Source: Saccharum officinarum (Eukaryota; Streptophyta; Magnoliopsida; Poales; Poaceae). From it: a DNA stretch of 64,000 bases. A program made the position numbers and the translations under genes. Positions 25,518 through 37,680 of this stretch are shown in pieces. The notes under the pieces were generated by a model. It was given only the letters and a program-made list of their open reading frames with translations, was not told the origin of the DNA and did no database searches. The stretch's first letter is position 1; each line of letters opens with the position of its first letter. The DNA lies in NCBI GenBank assembly GCA_020631735.1, contig CM036167.1, positions 2,608,988 through 2,672,987 on the forward strand, given 5' to 3'.

Positions 25518-27275
25518 TCAAGCGCCCATATACAGGCGGGCTGGCAACCTGGGCTTGACCACGGCATTGAGCGGGAACTTTCGCGGCATCGCGAGCACGA
25601 AGGTCTCCTCCATGCTCAGCACCTCCGCCGTCACGCCGTCCGGAAGCTTCCACTCAAAGCCGTGAAGCAGATTGGCAAGGCCCAAAGCCACCACCTTTAG
25701 CGCGAGGTTGAAGCCGGGGCACATCCGCCGGCCAGAGCCGAACGGCAGCAGCTGGAAGTCCTGACCCCTCATGTCGATCTTGCTCTCGAGGAACCGCTCC
25801 GGCCGGAACTCCTCCGGCGCGTCCCAAAGTGCAGGGTCGCGGCCGATTCCCCACACGTTGATGAACACGACCGTGCCGGCGAGCACGTCGTATCCGTCCA
25901 CGGACGTGTCCTCTCGGGCCACGTGTGGCGCCAGCATCGGCGCGGGCGGGTGCACGCGCATGGTCTCCTTGAGGAGAGCCTCAAGGTAGGGGAGGCGAGG
26001 GAGGTCGCTTTCCGTGGCCAGGCGCTCCGGGCCTATGATGTGGTTCAGCTCCTCCATGCATGGCCTTGGCTAAGATCTTGGGGTTCTTGAGGAGCTCCGA
26101 GACTGCCCACTCCAGGGTGTTTGCAGTAGTGTCCGTGGCTCCGATGATTAGGTCCTTCGCCAAAAGAGTGTTAGCTTGACTATTTCAGCTGATGACGTGG
26201 CTCCGATGATCACTTAACCAAAGCTAGGCTTTGCTAACCATGCAATTCTTCAAAACGTCAAATATTTCAGACTAATAAAGTAGAACGAACTAATCTTAGA
26301 TTCTTAGGTAGCACATATATAGGAGAATAAGTAATCACCTGTGTGATAGCCTTAACATTGTCCCTGCTGAGCCGGACCTCAAGACAAGTGTCATCGGCCA
26401 GCTGCAGCAGCACGTCCAGCATATCTTTTGGCTCGAAGCTCCCTCCCTCCCTCGCGTCGCCGCCGCTCGTTGTGCACATCCAAGACATGTTCCAGGAATC
26501 GATCAAACCTCGCGTTCGTTCTCTTCATCCTAGCAACGTAACCCTGCAGGTCCAGCCAATCTAACCACGGGATGAAATCACAAATATTGAAGACACCATG
26601 AAGCTCGAAGTACTCGTCCACCATCTCCCTGAATTCGGCAGCCGTTATCACCGGCGCTGAGTCCCCCTCGCTGTCGCCGGCCGCCGCCTCCTGGACGTAC
26701 TTCTTGCCCAGAACTATGCGCGAGATCACGCCGAGCGTCAACATCTGCAGGTAGTCCCTGAGCCGCACGGCGCGCCTGGACGCTTGGCGCAGCTGTCGCA
26801 GCAGCACGCGCACCTCCTCGTCGCGGATGTGCTCGAAGGACTCGAGCCGCTTGGCGCTGAAGAGCTCGGTGGCGCAGATCCTGCGTGCCTGGCGCAGGTA
26901 CGGCCCGAAGCTAGGGGACCACAGGATGTCGGAGCAGTCGTACGCGGTGTACTTGCCGACAGCGAACCTCGGCCGGTCGGAGAACGCCGCGTCGTGGATC
27001 TTGAGGAAGAGCTTTGCGATCTCAGCGGACGCGCCGACGACAACAGGCAACGACCCGAACTGGAGCTGCATGAGCGGACCGTAGCGCTTGGAGAGCTCGT
27101 TGATAGAGCGGTGGGGCAGCTCGCCTATGAGGTTAAGGTTGCCGATAATCGGCCATGGCTTGGGGCCTGGCGGGGGGTTGTAGGCCCGGCGGCGGCCGCA
27201 CAAAAGGAAGGTCCTGAGGAAGAACGCAGCGCAAAGGACGATGCCGAGGAACGCGGCCCATGTTCCTAGTTCCAT
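25518..27275 (-). pseudogene. cytochrome P450 pseudogene 1, CYP92-like, two 4-bp frameshifts
   Basis: The start is ATG at 27275; exon 1 is 27275-26339, the 184-bp GT-AG intron 26338-26155, and exon 2 26154-25518. Visible are the N-terminal membrane anchor, PPPGPKPWPIIG hinge, I-helix GATDTT, ETMR (ExxR), RPERF and the heme loop PFGSGRRMCPG. The frame breaks at a (GGGA)3 run (26441-26453, plus strand) and at a doubled CATG (26055-26062). Removing 4 bp at each place would give 1566 coding nt, exactly 522 codons, so each break is a 4-bp tandem duplication. The C-helix reads YLRQAR where relatives have YWRQAR, so the heme-contacting Trp is missing. CYP92 enzymes of grasses include homoterpene (DMNT/TMTT) synthases. 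As it stands no full P450 can be made. Confidence 0.9.
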
Positions 27276-27339
27276 CGAGTAGAGTGACAGGTTTGCAGGC
27301 CGAGCTCGTCGGTGGGTTATGAGCTTTAAAAGGTGGCAA

Positions 27340-27998
27340 GCTTGTAGTGACTCGCCGTATTGCTCTGCGCTGAGCTGGCTCGCTTCACAGTCTTTTTCTC
27401 AATTATTGTTACTTGTCGTAAAAAAGGGTTCCTTTATCTCAGGTGTCTAACAATCTTACACAACCAACAAATTCAATTATAGAAGGAAAAGTAACAAGAA
27501 ACAATGGGATTTACTATCTTTAGGTGCATGAAAAATAGCATTTGTTCAAGCAACGGTTGTGAGCCATGAGATGAAGATCATCAGATGTACGAATCTTGAA
27601 GCAAGATCAAAGGATCACGTTATCTCGCCTGAACCAAAGACATATTTCAGGCCTGTTTTTTAGGAAAAGTGAGAAACAATTTATATTTTTTATAGCCAAA
27701 CAATGACAAAACTATATAAATTATCATAAATACCACATTTTGATTATCATTTTAATCTTCGTAGGCATTGATTCATCGCTTGGCTTTATCTGATGAATGG
27801 TTACTTGCATTCTAGGTCATGGCGGCCCAACCAAGCTATATATAACCTTCATGTTGATTACTCCAAATCAGGTCTGCATCCGTGTACTTCCACATGTTAT
27901 GTATTTTAATCGCTCTAATGTCCCTACAGTATTCCAATTTCCAATCGACGTCAACAAGGCAAGTCTTGAAACAACATCGAGCTTAAGCTTGACTCGGT
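27340..27998. other. upstream region of P450 pseudogene 1
   Basis: AT-rich sequence with no gene. A weak TATA-like TTTTAAAG lies on the minus strand near 27325, about 50 nt before the P450 ATG. Nothing else is recognised. Confidence 0.35.
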
Positions 27999-28632
27999 CC
28001 AAGGTCCCATTTGGAACAACTTTGTTTTATTAGTAAGGTTTTTTCGGTTTCTGCTTCTCAAGCAGCTTCATTTATGAAATTGAAACTATTTTGGTGAACT
28101 ATTCGGTTAAAAAACCCTCATAGTAGATAGAAATGGTAAAATGTCCATAATGTTATTATCTTTTTTTCTCCTCCTCTCCTGTTCTCTCCTTTTCTTCTCA
28201 CTTTCCCCCGTCGTTTCCCTTGTTCCCTTTCCTATGTGCGTCCGACGACTGTACCTTGCCCGCCCTCCTCGACGCGTCCACGTGTGCTCCGTAGCTAGGC
28301 TCGCACCTGCCAGCATGCATCTTGGCTCGTTGTTTCCATGCCTACCCTAGTGGCCAGGCCCCCTCCCCGTGCTGGTCGTGCCTCATCCCTCTCCGTGCCT
28401 ACCTGGGGGCAATAATCCAACCTCTGCGCATGCTGGTGGGGCCCATTGGTACTAGTGGGACTTGAGAGAAGCAGCTATTTTCAGCTTCATCCAACACCCA
28501 CCCTCTCTAAGAGCAGATTTTTAAGGACTCCACTTGTGGAGATGTTTGAAAACACTCGTTTGACATAAAGCAACTCCAAACAGATCCTAAAGGTGTTTGA
28601 GAAGCTGTGTCAAATGGACCCCAAATTTCATT
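27999..28632. mobile_element. probable MITE with GGTCCATTTG ends
   Basis: The left end GGTCCCATTTGGAACAAC and the right end, reversed, GGGTCCATTTGACACAGC form imperfect inverted repeats about 630 bp apart. Adjacent motifs (AGAAGC and its reverse) are also inverted. The interior has CT-rich and GC-rich segments. I could not define a TSD. The segment at about 29090-29640 has a similar layout and may be a relative. Confidence 0.4.
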
Positions 28633-29089
28633 CCACTATTTCCAATGCCACATCATCTTAGGGCTATTGAATCAAATAGTCTATTAGTGTATAGCTTCAT
28701 TTAATAGGCTACACATAGGATTAAATTATGATGCACAGATTTGGGCACTCAGATGAAATATAACGAAACTCTCTAGCCCTCAATGCTAATTTCAACAAAT
28801 TTCATAGTTTTGGAAAACAATGTACGCCCAGTTTCGTCCTAATAAAACATGCCTCTTCTCCCTCTACATAAATTTCTTGTCATGTCATCATTTTAACTTA
28901 TAGAACATCTCATTTAATGAGTTTGAAACCTCTACGAAAGCCTCCACTGAGAATGATATAACACTACAACTAGACTTATGCTTGCCTTGTTTGTAATTCG
29001 AGCGGATCTCCAAGCAAGCATAAGATCGGATACACGTGAGTAGCCTAGTTTCTTAAAGCTTAAGTTTTTCGAAAACACCAAGGACCTAG

Positions 29090-29640
29090 TAGAGGCGTAG
29101 AGCTTTGGCTACAGCCAAAATTGCTCCAGTTGTGTGTTCTCTAATGAAGCAACTATTTTTTTTATTCTGGTTTCTCTGTTTAGAGAAACGTTAGGTGAAA
29201 TGACTTCTTTTGTTTATCCAAAATGGTGAAATATCTCTATTAATAGCCTTCTATTTTTCTTCTATCTTTTTTTCTTCCTTTATTTTTCCTCCCTTATTTC
29301 TCTTTGTTTTCTTCTCTCCCCCTTATCTGCATGCCTCGGTGTCGCCTTGACCTTCGCGCCGGCCCTGCCCCAGTCTACTCCATCGTCGCCCCTACCCGCA
29401 CCACATAACATCCTTGCTCGCATCAGCTTTGCCTACGCCGACCCACTCCCAGGGCAATGCAAATTGGACCACAATAGCACGTTGGGTCCACGGAAGAAAG
29501 AGGAACCTAGGCGAAGCTCTTTTTTCAGCTCCTCTCAACGATCACTGTGCTTCTAGAGCTTCATCTATATGAAATGGTTTGGCGTGAGAGCGTTTGGTTG
29601 CCAGAGTCACAGAGCTGCTCGTGGAGCAGTACCAAAAATA
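29090..29640. repeat. repeat similar in layout to 27999-28632
   Basis: It carries CTCCAGTTGTG near the left, a CT-rich tract, a GC-rich middle, and GAGCTGCTCGTGGAGCAGTA near the right. No reading frame of known type is present. Assignment is by resemblance only. Confidence 0.3.
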
Positions 29641-30333
29641 GCCCAAGTTAATTTAACTAATCGAAGCCTATAGAGTAATTTAGCCTGGTCATCTGTTCAT
29701 TGGCCGTGGAAACTTCAACAACACGGTTTGGCAAGGAAATTGGACTACACTGGTACATAGCTACGTGCTTCTGCGCAGCCTAGTAACTTTAAGAGAAATA
29801 ATGATATATTTATGGTCTATACCTATCAAAATTGCTTAGCTTTGCTCTTTCAATTCGTTTTTACTCTAACATGGTACTCATATCGTTATTTTCTTATCTT
29901 TGTTAGACTGTAAAAGACTTTAGTTATCAATTTTTATACTACGATCATAGAGTGCCCCCTAGGAAGATTTCCGATCTCGAAACGAGCACTGTAGCCCAAT
30001 TGGAGTCCCGATATATTACGTTCTCCATTTGATTAGTCCCAATCAAGTCTGCATCCACGTGTGGTTCCACGAGCTAGTTATTTTATAAGTGTTGAAACTT
30101 TGCAGCAATATTTTAGCAATTTTGCTATAAATTACTATAATAATCTAAACCGTACCTACGGTAATTTCTCTTTCGTCATTTCTACTCTCTAGTTTCCATC
30201 ATTCTAGTTTTCAGTTTTTCACCGATGGCAAACGTAAACCCACCCACAAGGCCACAATAGAAGATCGAGACCCAGGGCCTAGCATTGGTCTATTATCACT
30301 CACTCCAACTCTAGGCAGTTTGAAGCTGTAAAT
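29641..30333. other. non-coding stretch
   Basis: AT-rich; no gene, no clear repeat boundary. Confidence 0.4.
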
Positions 30334-30660
30334 ATTTGGTCCTGTTTAATTTCATAGTTAAAGTTTTGAACGTCACATCGAGTGTCACATGGAAGTGTTG
30401 CAGGGTGGATACTAATAAAAAAACAAATTACAGAATTCGCTAGTAAATCGCGAGACAAATTTATTAAGCCTAATTAATCAGTCATTAGCACATGTGTTAA
30501 CGTAGCACTTTATTGTCAAATCATGGACTAATTAGGCTTAAAAGATTCGTCTCGCAAAGTAGTCGCAATCTGTGTAATTAGTTATTTTTTAGTCTATATT
30601 TAATACTTCATACATATGTCTAGACATCTATTGAGATAGGGTGTAAACTTTTGAGGAGAA
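30334..30660. mobile_element. MITE with GGTCCTGTTTA end (Tourist-like)
   Basis: It contains the block familiar from a very common grass MITE: CTAATAAAAAAACAAATTAC, CGCGAGACAAATTTATTAAG, TAATTAATCAGTCATTAGCA, GGACTAATTAGGCTTAAAAG and GATTCGTCTCGC. The left end is GGTCCTGTTTA. The right end is decayed. No coding capacity. Confidence 0.75.
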
Positions 30661-30779
30661 ACTACACGAGGTCATTGACATCGCGCACCAGTCATGTTGA
30701 GGCATAGCTAGCCAAGCCTAAGCCTATGTGCGTCACGGCTCGCCGCGCGCATGTGCGCATGTGAGTGTGACTTGCCTTT

Positions 30780-31020
30780 TACCTTTGTCAACTTTAGAAC
30801 AGACAAACATAATAGTCACTCATTTAACTTGAATCAATGTCAATATATCAATTTCTCATGTCAGATTAATACTTTTATATCATCTAGAATTTATTATGAG
30901 CCTTAAGATTTAATTGACTTAATTGAAATAAGGCCGGACCAATTCTAATTAAATTCAAGAAAGATAGCTAGCTCGAGTGACATGTTGTAACACACGAGTA
31001 TATTTATACTAGAAAAAAAG
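30780..31020. repeat. diverged repeat, copy 1 (see 32515-32710)
   Basis: Shared blocks with 32515-32710 are ACATAATAGTCACTCATTTAA versus ACAATAATCATCCATTTGAA (abridged), CATG.TAGATTA.T, TTTATTATG.GC, and the AATTAAAT.CAA block. Similarity is moderate. Neither copy contains a gene. Confidence 0.35.
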
Positions 31021-31379
31021 AAAACTTGTCAGTCACACAATTGGAAACAAATAACAAAAGCACATTTATATAACTATTTATAAAGGAAAATTTTGCTACA
31101 AGACATATAAAACAATGTCAAGATCTTGACGAATAGAAAAGGTAATGTTCTATGTTGATAAACATCTTAAATCTAATTTGCTTATAGACACCGCTTTAAT
31201 TACAAGTTTACAATAATACTTTTGCATTGATTAGGAGAAAAAGACGATAAAATGTCACCTTTGCCTTTGGTCCCGCTGGTAAAGCAAGGGGGTGAAGGGT
31301 ATACGTATATATCTACTTCCTAAAACTAGTTGTTGTTGTGCTATGTACATATATACCTACACTCTAAAACTAGTCGTTA

Positions 31380-31590
31380 CTAGTATATTGTCCGTGCTAA
31401 CGCTACGGACCACATTAAGGACAAACTTAATTGATATTTATTCACAAAATAGAACAATTATGCAAATTCATCAACTCCTGTCTCTCAAGAGCGGGCCAAA
31501 TTTATATATAGAAACATCCCAACCAAGAGTAGCACACTTTATCCTATACAACTTTATTCATAAAGGTGCGGAAAGTAAATTTTATTAATT
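31380..31590 (-). mobile_element. Helitron 3' end, reverse strand
   Basis: Read on the minus strand, a hairpin CCGTAGCGTTAGCACGG (31408-31392) is followed by ACAATATACTAG ending at 31380 and then T. It is the same terminus family as at 24292-24320. The element body extends to the right; its 5' end was not found, so the right boundary given is arbitrary. Confidence 0.55.
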
Positions 31591-32960
31591 ACGCATACTG
31601 AAATTCCAACTGATGCAACATGCATGACAAGGTTCTCCAACGATCATTTTCCACCAATCTTGGGCATTAACCTTTTCTTTGACCAAACCTGAAGTCAGAA
31701 CTGCAGCAGCTGCTACTACAAAATTACCGACCACTCAAAGAGCTAGTAGGTCAGGCAAAGGATAAATAAATCAATATAAACACCAAGCAGCAGCAAAGAA
31801 GCTAGGAGAGCATGGCAAGCCGCTGCTCAAACCTAAAGAAAACAGACCTAAGCTATGCAGTGCCAAAATGCTGCTTATGCTGCCCAATAGTGGCCTAGCT
31901 GAGGCTGCAGTTGCTATGACCTGCATTGCTCATTCCTGAAGAATACAACTGTTGTAATAGCACAAAACAGAATTTTTTAACATACAAGACTGTTTTACTC
32001 AGCCGCTTGCAATAACAGTAGCTACTGTGGAAACCATTTCAATTATAAGTCCAAAAAGGCTATTATGCATACTACTGACTGCTTCCTTTTTTTATGCACA
32101 GCCGAGAGATGGCTCTAGTCTACTCCATATTTTCAAACAAACAAATAATAAATTAATGATAATAGTTTGTAAAAGCCACTACCTTCATAAATCAGTTATT
32201 GCCTCTATTTGTGTGGTGCTTCCGCTAATAAGGTCCTAACAGATAGGAATCCTCACTAAGAGACATTTGGTAGGGAAAAGCTTATATAAATGTTGAATGC
32301 TAAATACTAGGAGAACCCCACGTCACTAGTATAAGCTGCAGTTTCTGGTTGTGACTCCCACTCCAGTCAAGAGTCCGGTCCATGGCCAGCAGAGGTATGT
32401 CTTATCTTCTGGTGCAAGAAAACCATAGTTGGTGCCGCACCTTGTGGTGTGGCTGGCTGAGTCCGTGTGCATCGCAATTCAACCCACATGCTTTCCATCC
32501 TACTCAATCTCATGATAGGTACACACAATAATCATCCATTTGAACTGAGTCAATTCCCATGCTAGATTAGTTCTTTAATGTACATAACGTTTATTATGGG
32601 CTTTGAGATTTATTTAATTTAGTTGCAATAATGTTGATCCAATCAATTAAATCCAACGAAGACAACCGGTTCCATATGATAGTGTAACAATTTATATAAG
32701 TTCCATTACAACACACAACAATATTTACTAGTTAACTATAGTAGTATATATATACAATTATATCTGTGTAAACCAGTTGGGACTTAAGTGTCCAACTACG
32801 AGTATAGTTTCCCATAGACCAGAACTCTTAAAAAGACAAAATTTCATCTCTATTTTTTTGTCCACCTCCCCTAACTATCGGAAAATGAAAAGTTTCGTCT
32901 ATCTCATTTTTTCTACTTCCCAAACTGCATTTACACCTTCCGTGTGTTCTTCTGTGTTTC
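31591..32960. other. non-coding stretch, contains diverged repeat copy 2
   Basis: No gene recognised. 32515-32710 is the second copy of the 30780-31020 repeat. Confidence 0.35.
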
Positions 32961-33163
32961 GTATGACCCAGACTGATATGACATGCTCATACGAGTTAGA
33001 ACAACTCGCGCCTAGCAATAATCGGTGCGAGGTCCGATTCCAAGATGTATTGGGTCAGACCCTCCGTATTTAATATGTGACCCAGACTCATTAGCTGTGC
33101 TTATACGAGTTAAACAACTCGCACCTAGCAATAGTACGGAGTCTAATTTCAGTATGATTGGGT
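32961..33163. repeat. two-copy tandem duplication, about 100-bp unit
   Basis: Units at about 32961-33060 and 33076-33163 share TGACCCAGACT, TATACGAGTTA(G)AACAACTCGC, CCTAGCAATA and ATTGGGTC. Just after the second unit, CCCGTTGCAACGCGTGAAC resembles a decayed Helitron end. Confidence 0.7.
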
Positions 33164-33479
33164 CCCGTTGCAACGCGTGAACACACTTGCTATTATTATT
33201 ATGCACATAGTGAATTACACAACACAGTTTGGGGTTAAGCTGTTTCATAGTCTTTACATTCTACTACTCAATTTAGGGACGACTTCTACGTAGAGTTTCC
33301 GTATTTGTTCATACAAGTATTGTATAGTCTCAAATGCCAGTTTTCTATACTTTTGGATTTGATTTTATAGATTATGGCTAGCGTTTATCAAGATCGAAAA
33401 AATATAGGACGTTGTTCAAAAATTTTTTTGCTATTTTTCTGTCAACTGATTTTGTTGATTTTTATCTGTTGAATTCTGA

Positions 33480-34420
33480 AACGTTGATTTTGCTTGAAGA
33501 TGCGTGCCGTCTTTTCTGGGCCTACACTCGTGCTGACGGGTCCCCAAGTGTTACGGGTCTGCAAATTGGAACATTCGAAACCCGTAAACCCATCATCTCC
33601 CACTGCTTTTTTGCCGATCCTTTCCGATTCGTCTTCTTCCCACGCGCGGTGGCGCAGGCGGTGGGTGGGGCAAGGTCCTCGCCGTCGCGCCGCACCGCTC
33701 TCCACTCGCTTGCGCCGCGCCGCACCGCTGTCCTCTCTCTTGCGCCGCGCGGGTGAGGCGGAGCCTTCGGTGGCTGCTGCGCTGTGCTGCAGCGAGCTAT
33801 GGGTGAGGTCACTGTCCACACGTTGTGCTTTCCCCTGTGCCGCGGCGAGCGGTGGTCGGACTTCGGCGCGTGTTCCGAGATGTGGGTGAGGCGATGTCTT
33901 CGCGCGCCGCTTCCCCTATGCCACTGCGAGGGGTGTTCGGAGCGGGATCCTTGGGGCGCCACTGCGGATCCTGGCCCCATGTGGCGAGCGAGCTCCAGCT
34001 CTCAGAGGTTCCAGAGAGGAGGCTGTCCGTCCGGGTGGATGCGCTTGGCAAGGCAGAGGCCACCCGCCTGCCCGCTGGACATGCCTAGCTACCATCGTTG
34101 CTGACGCCGCCTCAGCACGCTCTTCCGCGACTATTTCATCCACTCGCCCGAGGTGCATACAGTGCCCTCTCCTCCCCGATCCCTCCTCTCTCTCTTAGGC
34201 GTGAGCGCGCACACACGACTGCTGATGTGCTTGGTTGGTATTCTGTATTCTGGTTGAGATTTGGGCGGTGATAGTTGCAGGGTCTGAAGGTTCGCGTCTG
34301 CTGCACGCCAGGTGTTTGTGAGAATGCCTGCACCAAATGGCAGGCAGACATATGCGAGGATGGAATCTAGATCCTGTCCCGAGCTTGTGTATTTATGTAT
34401 GAAATTTTTCTTCTTTTTTC
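33480..34420 (+). other. GC-rich gene-like 5' region
   Basis: After AT-rich DNA the sequence turns sharply GC-rich (about 33520-34140), like a grass 5'UTR or first exon. It passes a CT-rich segment and a CTGCACGCCAG|GTGTTTGTG boundary. Several long overlapping open frames exist, but none is recognisable. It could be the first part of a host gene or a transposon-captured fragment, given the exons near 35335 and 35542. Confidence 0.35.
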
Positions 34421-34956
34421 TGTGATGTGCTCTCGTGTTCACATGCTACATGAGACGAGACGAGTAGACGTGTTGCATGTTCTCTGAATTCTACATCTGG
34501 TTGCTATCCATGAGCATAATACTGTTTCTGTTTTTTTTTCGTTAGTAGGACAATACAAACCGATCAGTTTTTAGAGGGGGGTTGTACTTGCGGTCACTCT
34601 AGATCTGTCCCATGGCTGGTGCGTTGGTGGAAATGGCGTGGGAAGGGGTGGGAATGATGGGTCTGGATGGTGGATTAGCGTTTTGTGATGCTTATTATGG
34701 GTGGGTGGGTTTTGGCAGGTGTCACTGTTTGACAGTTTGAGGGGTAGAAGTTTTGTCTTCATGTTTTATTAACTTATTATTTGCTGGGCGACTTGTTCAA
34801 TTTGAACAAAATCCCTGAAAATTCCTAATGCGCCAAATTCTTTGCAAACAAATCTTATGGTTTGATGGTTAGTGGGTTGGTACACGGCCTTCTTTTTTTC
34901 CTTCATATGATTACTTACTATTGGTTAGATTGGGAACATGATTTTGGTCATGCACC

Positions 34957-35157
34957 TTAGGCCAGTCTCAGTGGGGTTTCATCATAGTTTCATAGGCATT
35001 AAATAGGCTGATGTGGCACCGTATTGATGAAGAGAGAGATGATAAGAGTTTTATGGGAGTAGAGAGAGTTTCATGGGGATGAAACTCTTCTGCACTGTTT
35101 CTAAAATATGGATACATTGGTAACAGGGCCATGAAATCCCCACTAAGACTGACCTTA
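34957..35157. mobile_element. Tourist-like MITE, 195 bp, TTA target duplication
   Basis: The element at 34960-35154 has ends GGCCAGTCTCAGTGGGG and, reversed, GGTCAGTCTTAGTGGGG, flanked by TTA on both sides. TIRs are 17 bp with two mismatches. A GAAACTC.. subterminal block is also inverted. No coding capacity. Confidence 0.9.
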
Positions 35158-35327
35158 TGTGCATGAGTGCATTAGAGTTGTGCTTGTTCAGCATCATGTT
35201 ATCTCACCAGATGATTTGAAACTAATGATAAATATTTGCACATTAACTGCTTTCTATAAGATGCTTGCCCCCTCCTTCATGTGACTCTGCAACTTATGAT
35301 ACTGATATCTGGTTGTTCGGTAACAGA

Positions 35328-35627
35328 TGGGGGCTACAGTTTGAGAAAGCTACCTACAAGAATCGTCAACGCCTTTACCTATCTGAGCAGGCAAGTGCAT
35401 CTGCAAGCATATATTATTTTATATCAGTTTGAAGAAGCAAATGCCGTTGATGCTTTGATTTTCGTTGGCTGATGAGTATGCATGCTATCGTTATCAGGGC
35501 TAAGCTAACTTTGGGGTTGCTTTTGTGCTATTGTTTCAGACGGATGGGAGTGTGCCTAATACTCTGGTTATGGCAAACTGTGAACTTGTGAAGCCAAGGG
35601 TTGCAGCTACTGAACATCTCTCGCAGG
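35328..35627 (+). pseudogene. two exon-like segments of an unrecognised host gene
   Basis: Segment one (about 35328-35391) follows a GGTAACAG acceptor-like site and reads WGLQFEKATYKNRQRLYLSE, ending at GAGCAG before GCAAGTG. Segment two (35541-35627) lies between TTTCAG and CAG|GTTAGT and reads TDGSVPNTLVMANCELVK onward. Both are stop-free with acceptable splice sites, so they are likely true exons or remnants. I do not recognise the protein. Confidence 0.4.
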
Positions 35628-35639
35628 TTAGTTATTATT

Positions 35640-36302
35640 TGTTGCATTGACTACAGTAGTGATTGGAGAAAGCAGAAATGCATTAGTTTTAGTTTTCCAG
35701 GTAAACTATATGTTGGTCCTGAAGTTGATTTCTGGAGCTTTTGTTGATTGTATTTTTTTTTTCTGATTAAGCTTCTTTTGCTTTTGTTTCTGAATTCTGA
35801 TGCTGATGAAGCTGTATAGATGATGCTTCTGGAGCTGCTGCTGCTGATGGATCTCCTGGTGATGTAATAGTTGGAAGGATCCTGGTGCTGCTGGTTGGCC
35901 TTTTTTATTTTTTTTTGCAAGTCTTTCTCTTTTTTTTTTAGTTTTCTGTAGGTTGGTTTTTTTATTTGGTTGTGCCCTGCAGGCTATATGAGTTGGTTTT
36001 TCTGCATGTGAACTTTTGTAGCTGTGTGTGTGTTTGTGTGTGGGAGTTGATTCTTTTTTGTTAGCTGTAATGTCCTGAAGTTGATTTCTGGAGCTTTTGT
36101 TTTTTTTTCTGATTAAGGTTCTGTTGCATTTGTTGCTGCTGATGAAGCTGCTAGTGCTGCTGTTGCTGGAGCTAATTTTTTTTTAGTTTTCTGTAGGTTG
36201 GTTTTTAGTTGGAAAGCTGCTGCCGCTGTTTTTTCTGCGTGTAAACTTTTGTAGCTGTTTGAGTTGTAGCTGTAGGTTGGATTTTTTTTCTTATGCCCAT
36301 TG

Positions 36303-36334
<32 letters not shown>

Positions 36335-37560
36335 CTATGGGTGTGTGTGTGTGTCGTTGTGTGTGTGCCCTGTGCTGCTCTTTGTGCAACACGGAATCGT
36401 TTACATTCGGAGTAATGCAATTGCTTTTTCTTGTTATTTTTTTTTCTGTCTGTAATGGCTTCTTGTTCCCATTTTTTGTGGCAGCTAATTATCCTTTGAT
36501 TTCCAGTGCTTTCTGCCATTTGCTTTGATGACAACCCATTGTCTCTTGATGAGGTTTCAGCTTCAGAATTGTTTGTGTTATTTTCTCATGGACAACCCCA
36601 AAGCAGCTAGGCACCTATGGTGGGCCTCAATTCATCAATGGCTAAAGTTGATAGAGGTTTTTGTTACATTGGTTGCTTCTGACCATCCAAGAATTGAAGT
36701 GTGAAGTTGCTCATCCTGCAACTCTTTTCTAATCTTTATCCAGAATGGCACAAATAACAAAGTTGTGCCTGATTCTAGTATTACTTTTGGTGAAATGCAC
36801 TATTGTATTGTATCCTCTTGTTTTAGTCGGTTAGTGTTTTCTTCCCTGGTTTGTATTTGACTGACTTCGTCACTATGTCTTGTCACTAATGTTTTTTCAT
36901 CTTTTAGTTCCTACTGTTTATCTTCTTTTTGCAGGTTTGCAACCCAAATGGTCAATGGTACCAGCAGATGCGGGCTCAAGCCCTGATATCCTATTGCTTT
37001 TGACAGGAAGAGCCTTGTCATGTTACTGCTGATCTACAGCTAAATTATTCACTAACAATGAAAACAGTGCGAGTTGTGGGCTGCTAGAAGGATTTGAAGT
37101 TATCTGTTGGCATATCATTTATTTTCTTTCTCAGCTATCTTCCAGGGCATCACTCATGTTTAGGCTGATGCCTCGCTTGTGTGTGTCTGTAAACATGCTT
37201 TTGCCCAAGAGATCAGCACTATTCTTTCTTTTATGTCAGCTGCTTCATGCTTTTCTGCTTGTGATTTGGCTTTTACAAAGCATCCGGTTCTGTCTTGTAC
37301 CAGAATTAAACAAAGTGGAAAATACATGCCTGTTGTTTGATTTGTTGCTATTGCTGAGAAAAACATGTGAAAGTTACTGCCAAAGCGACACAGTACCCTG
37401 GTCTTCACTGTTAACGGGTTTTGGATCTTATTTTAACGTTTGATATGTGTTATTGAAATCTGACAGTTTTTTCCCTTCCCATATCTGTCAGTTTTTCAAG
37501 ATAGACATGGCAACTTTCTATTAATCAAAAAATTGACAGACTTTGGAGTATAAAACCTGT
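35640..37560. other. T-rich, repeat-bearing region, no firm gene
   Basis: It contains partly repeated GCTGCTGATGAAGCT and TTTTCTGTAGGTTGGTTTTT phrases, a (TG)n run at about 36305-36358, and a possible exon after a TTTTTGCAG acceptor at about 36934 (NPNGQWYQQMRAQA). It may be the 3' half of the fragmentary gene upstream. Nothing supports an intact coding sequence. Confidence 0.35.
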
Positions 37561-37680
37561 CGACAGTTGTCTAGATAGTCCCACAGCACGAGAAACCGAG
37601 AAAGCTAGCTGGGCCCCTGGGCAACTGGGCCCTCGACAGAACCACCACGTAATGGCTCAGCCAAATGGGATTCGAGGTCA

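Noticed and set aside
26738..27269. Open frames on both strands overlapping the P450 exons (also at 37571-38338, 38471-38938, 38663-39274)
   Set aside because: Shadows of GC-rich P450 exons; no independent domain or start context.
33160..33200. Third Helitron 3' end (CCCGTTGCAACGCG...TTGCTATT)
   Set aside because: The hairpin is partly kept but the CTAG terminus is not; too decayed to call.
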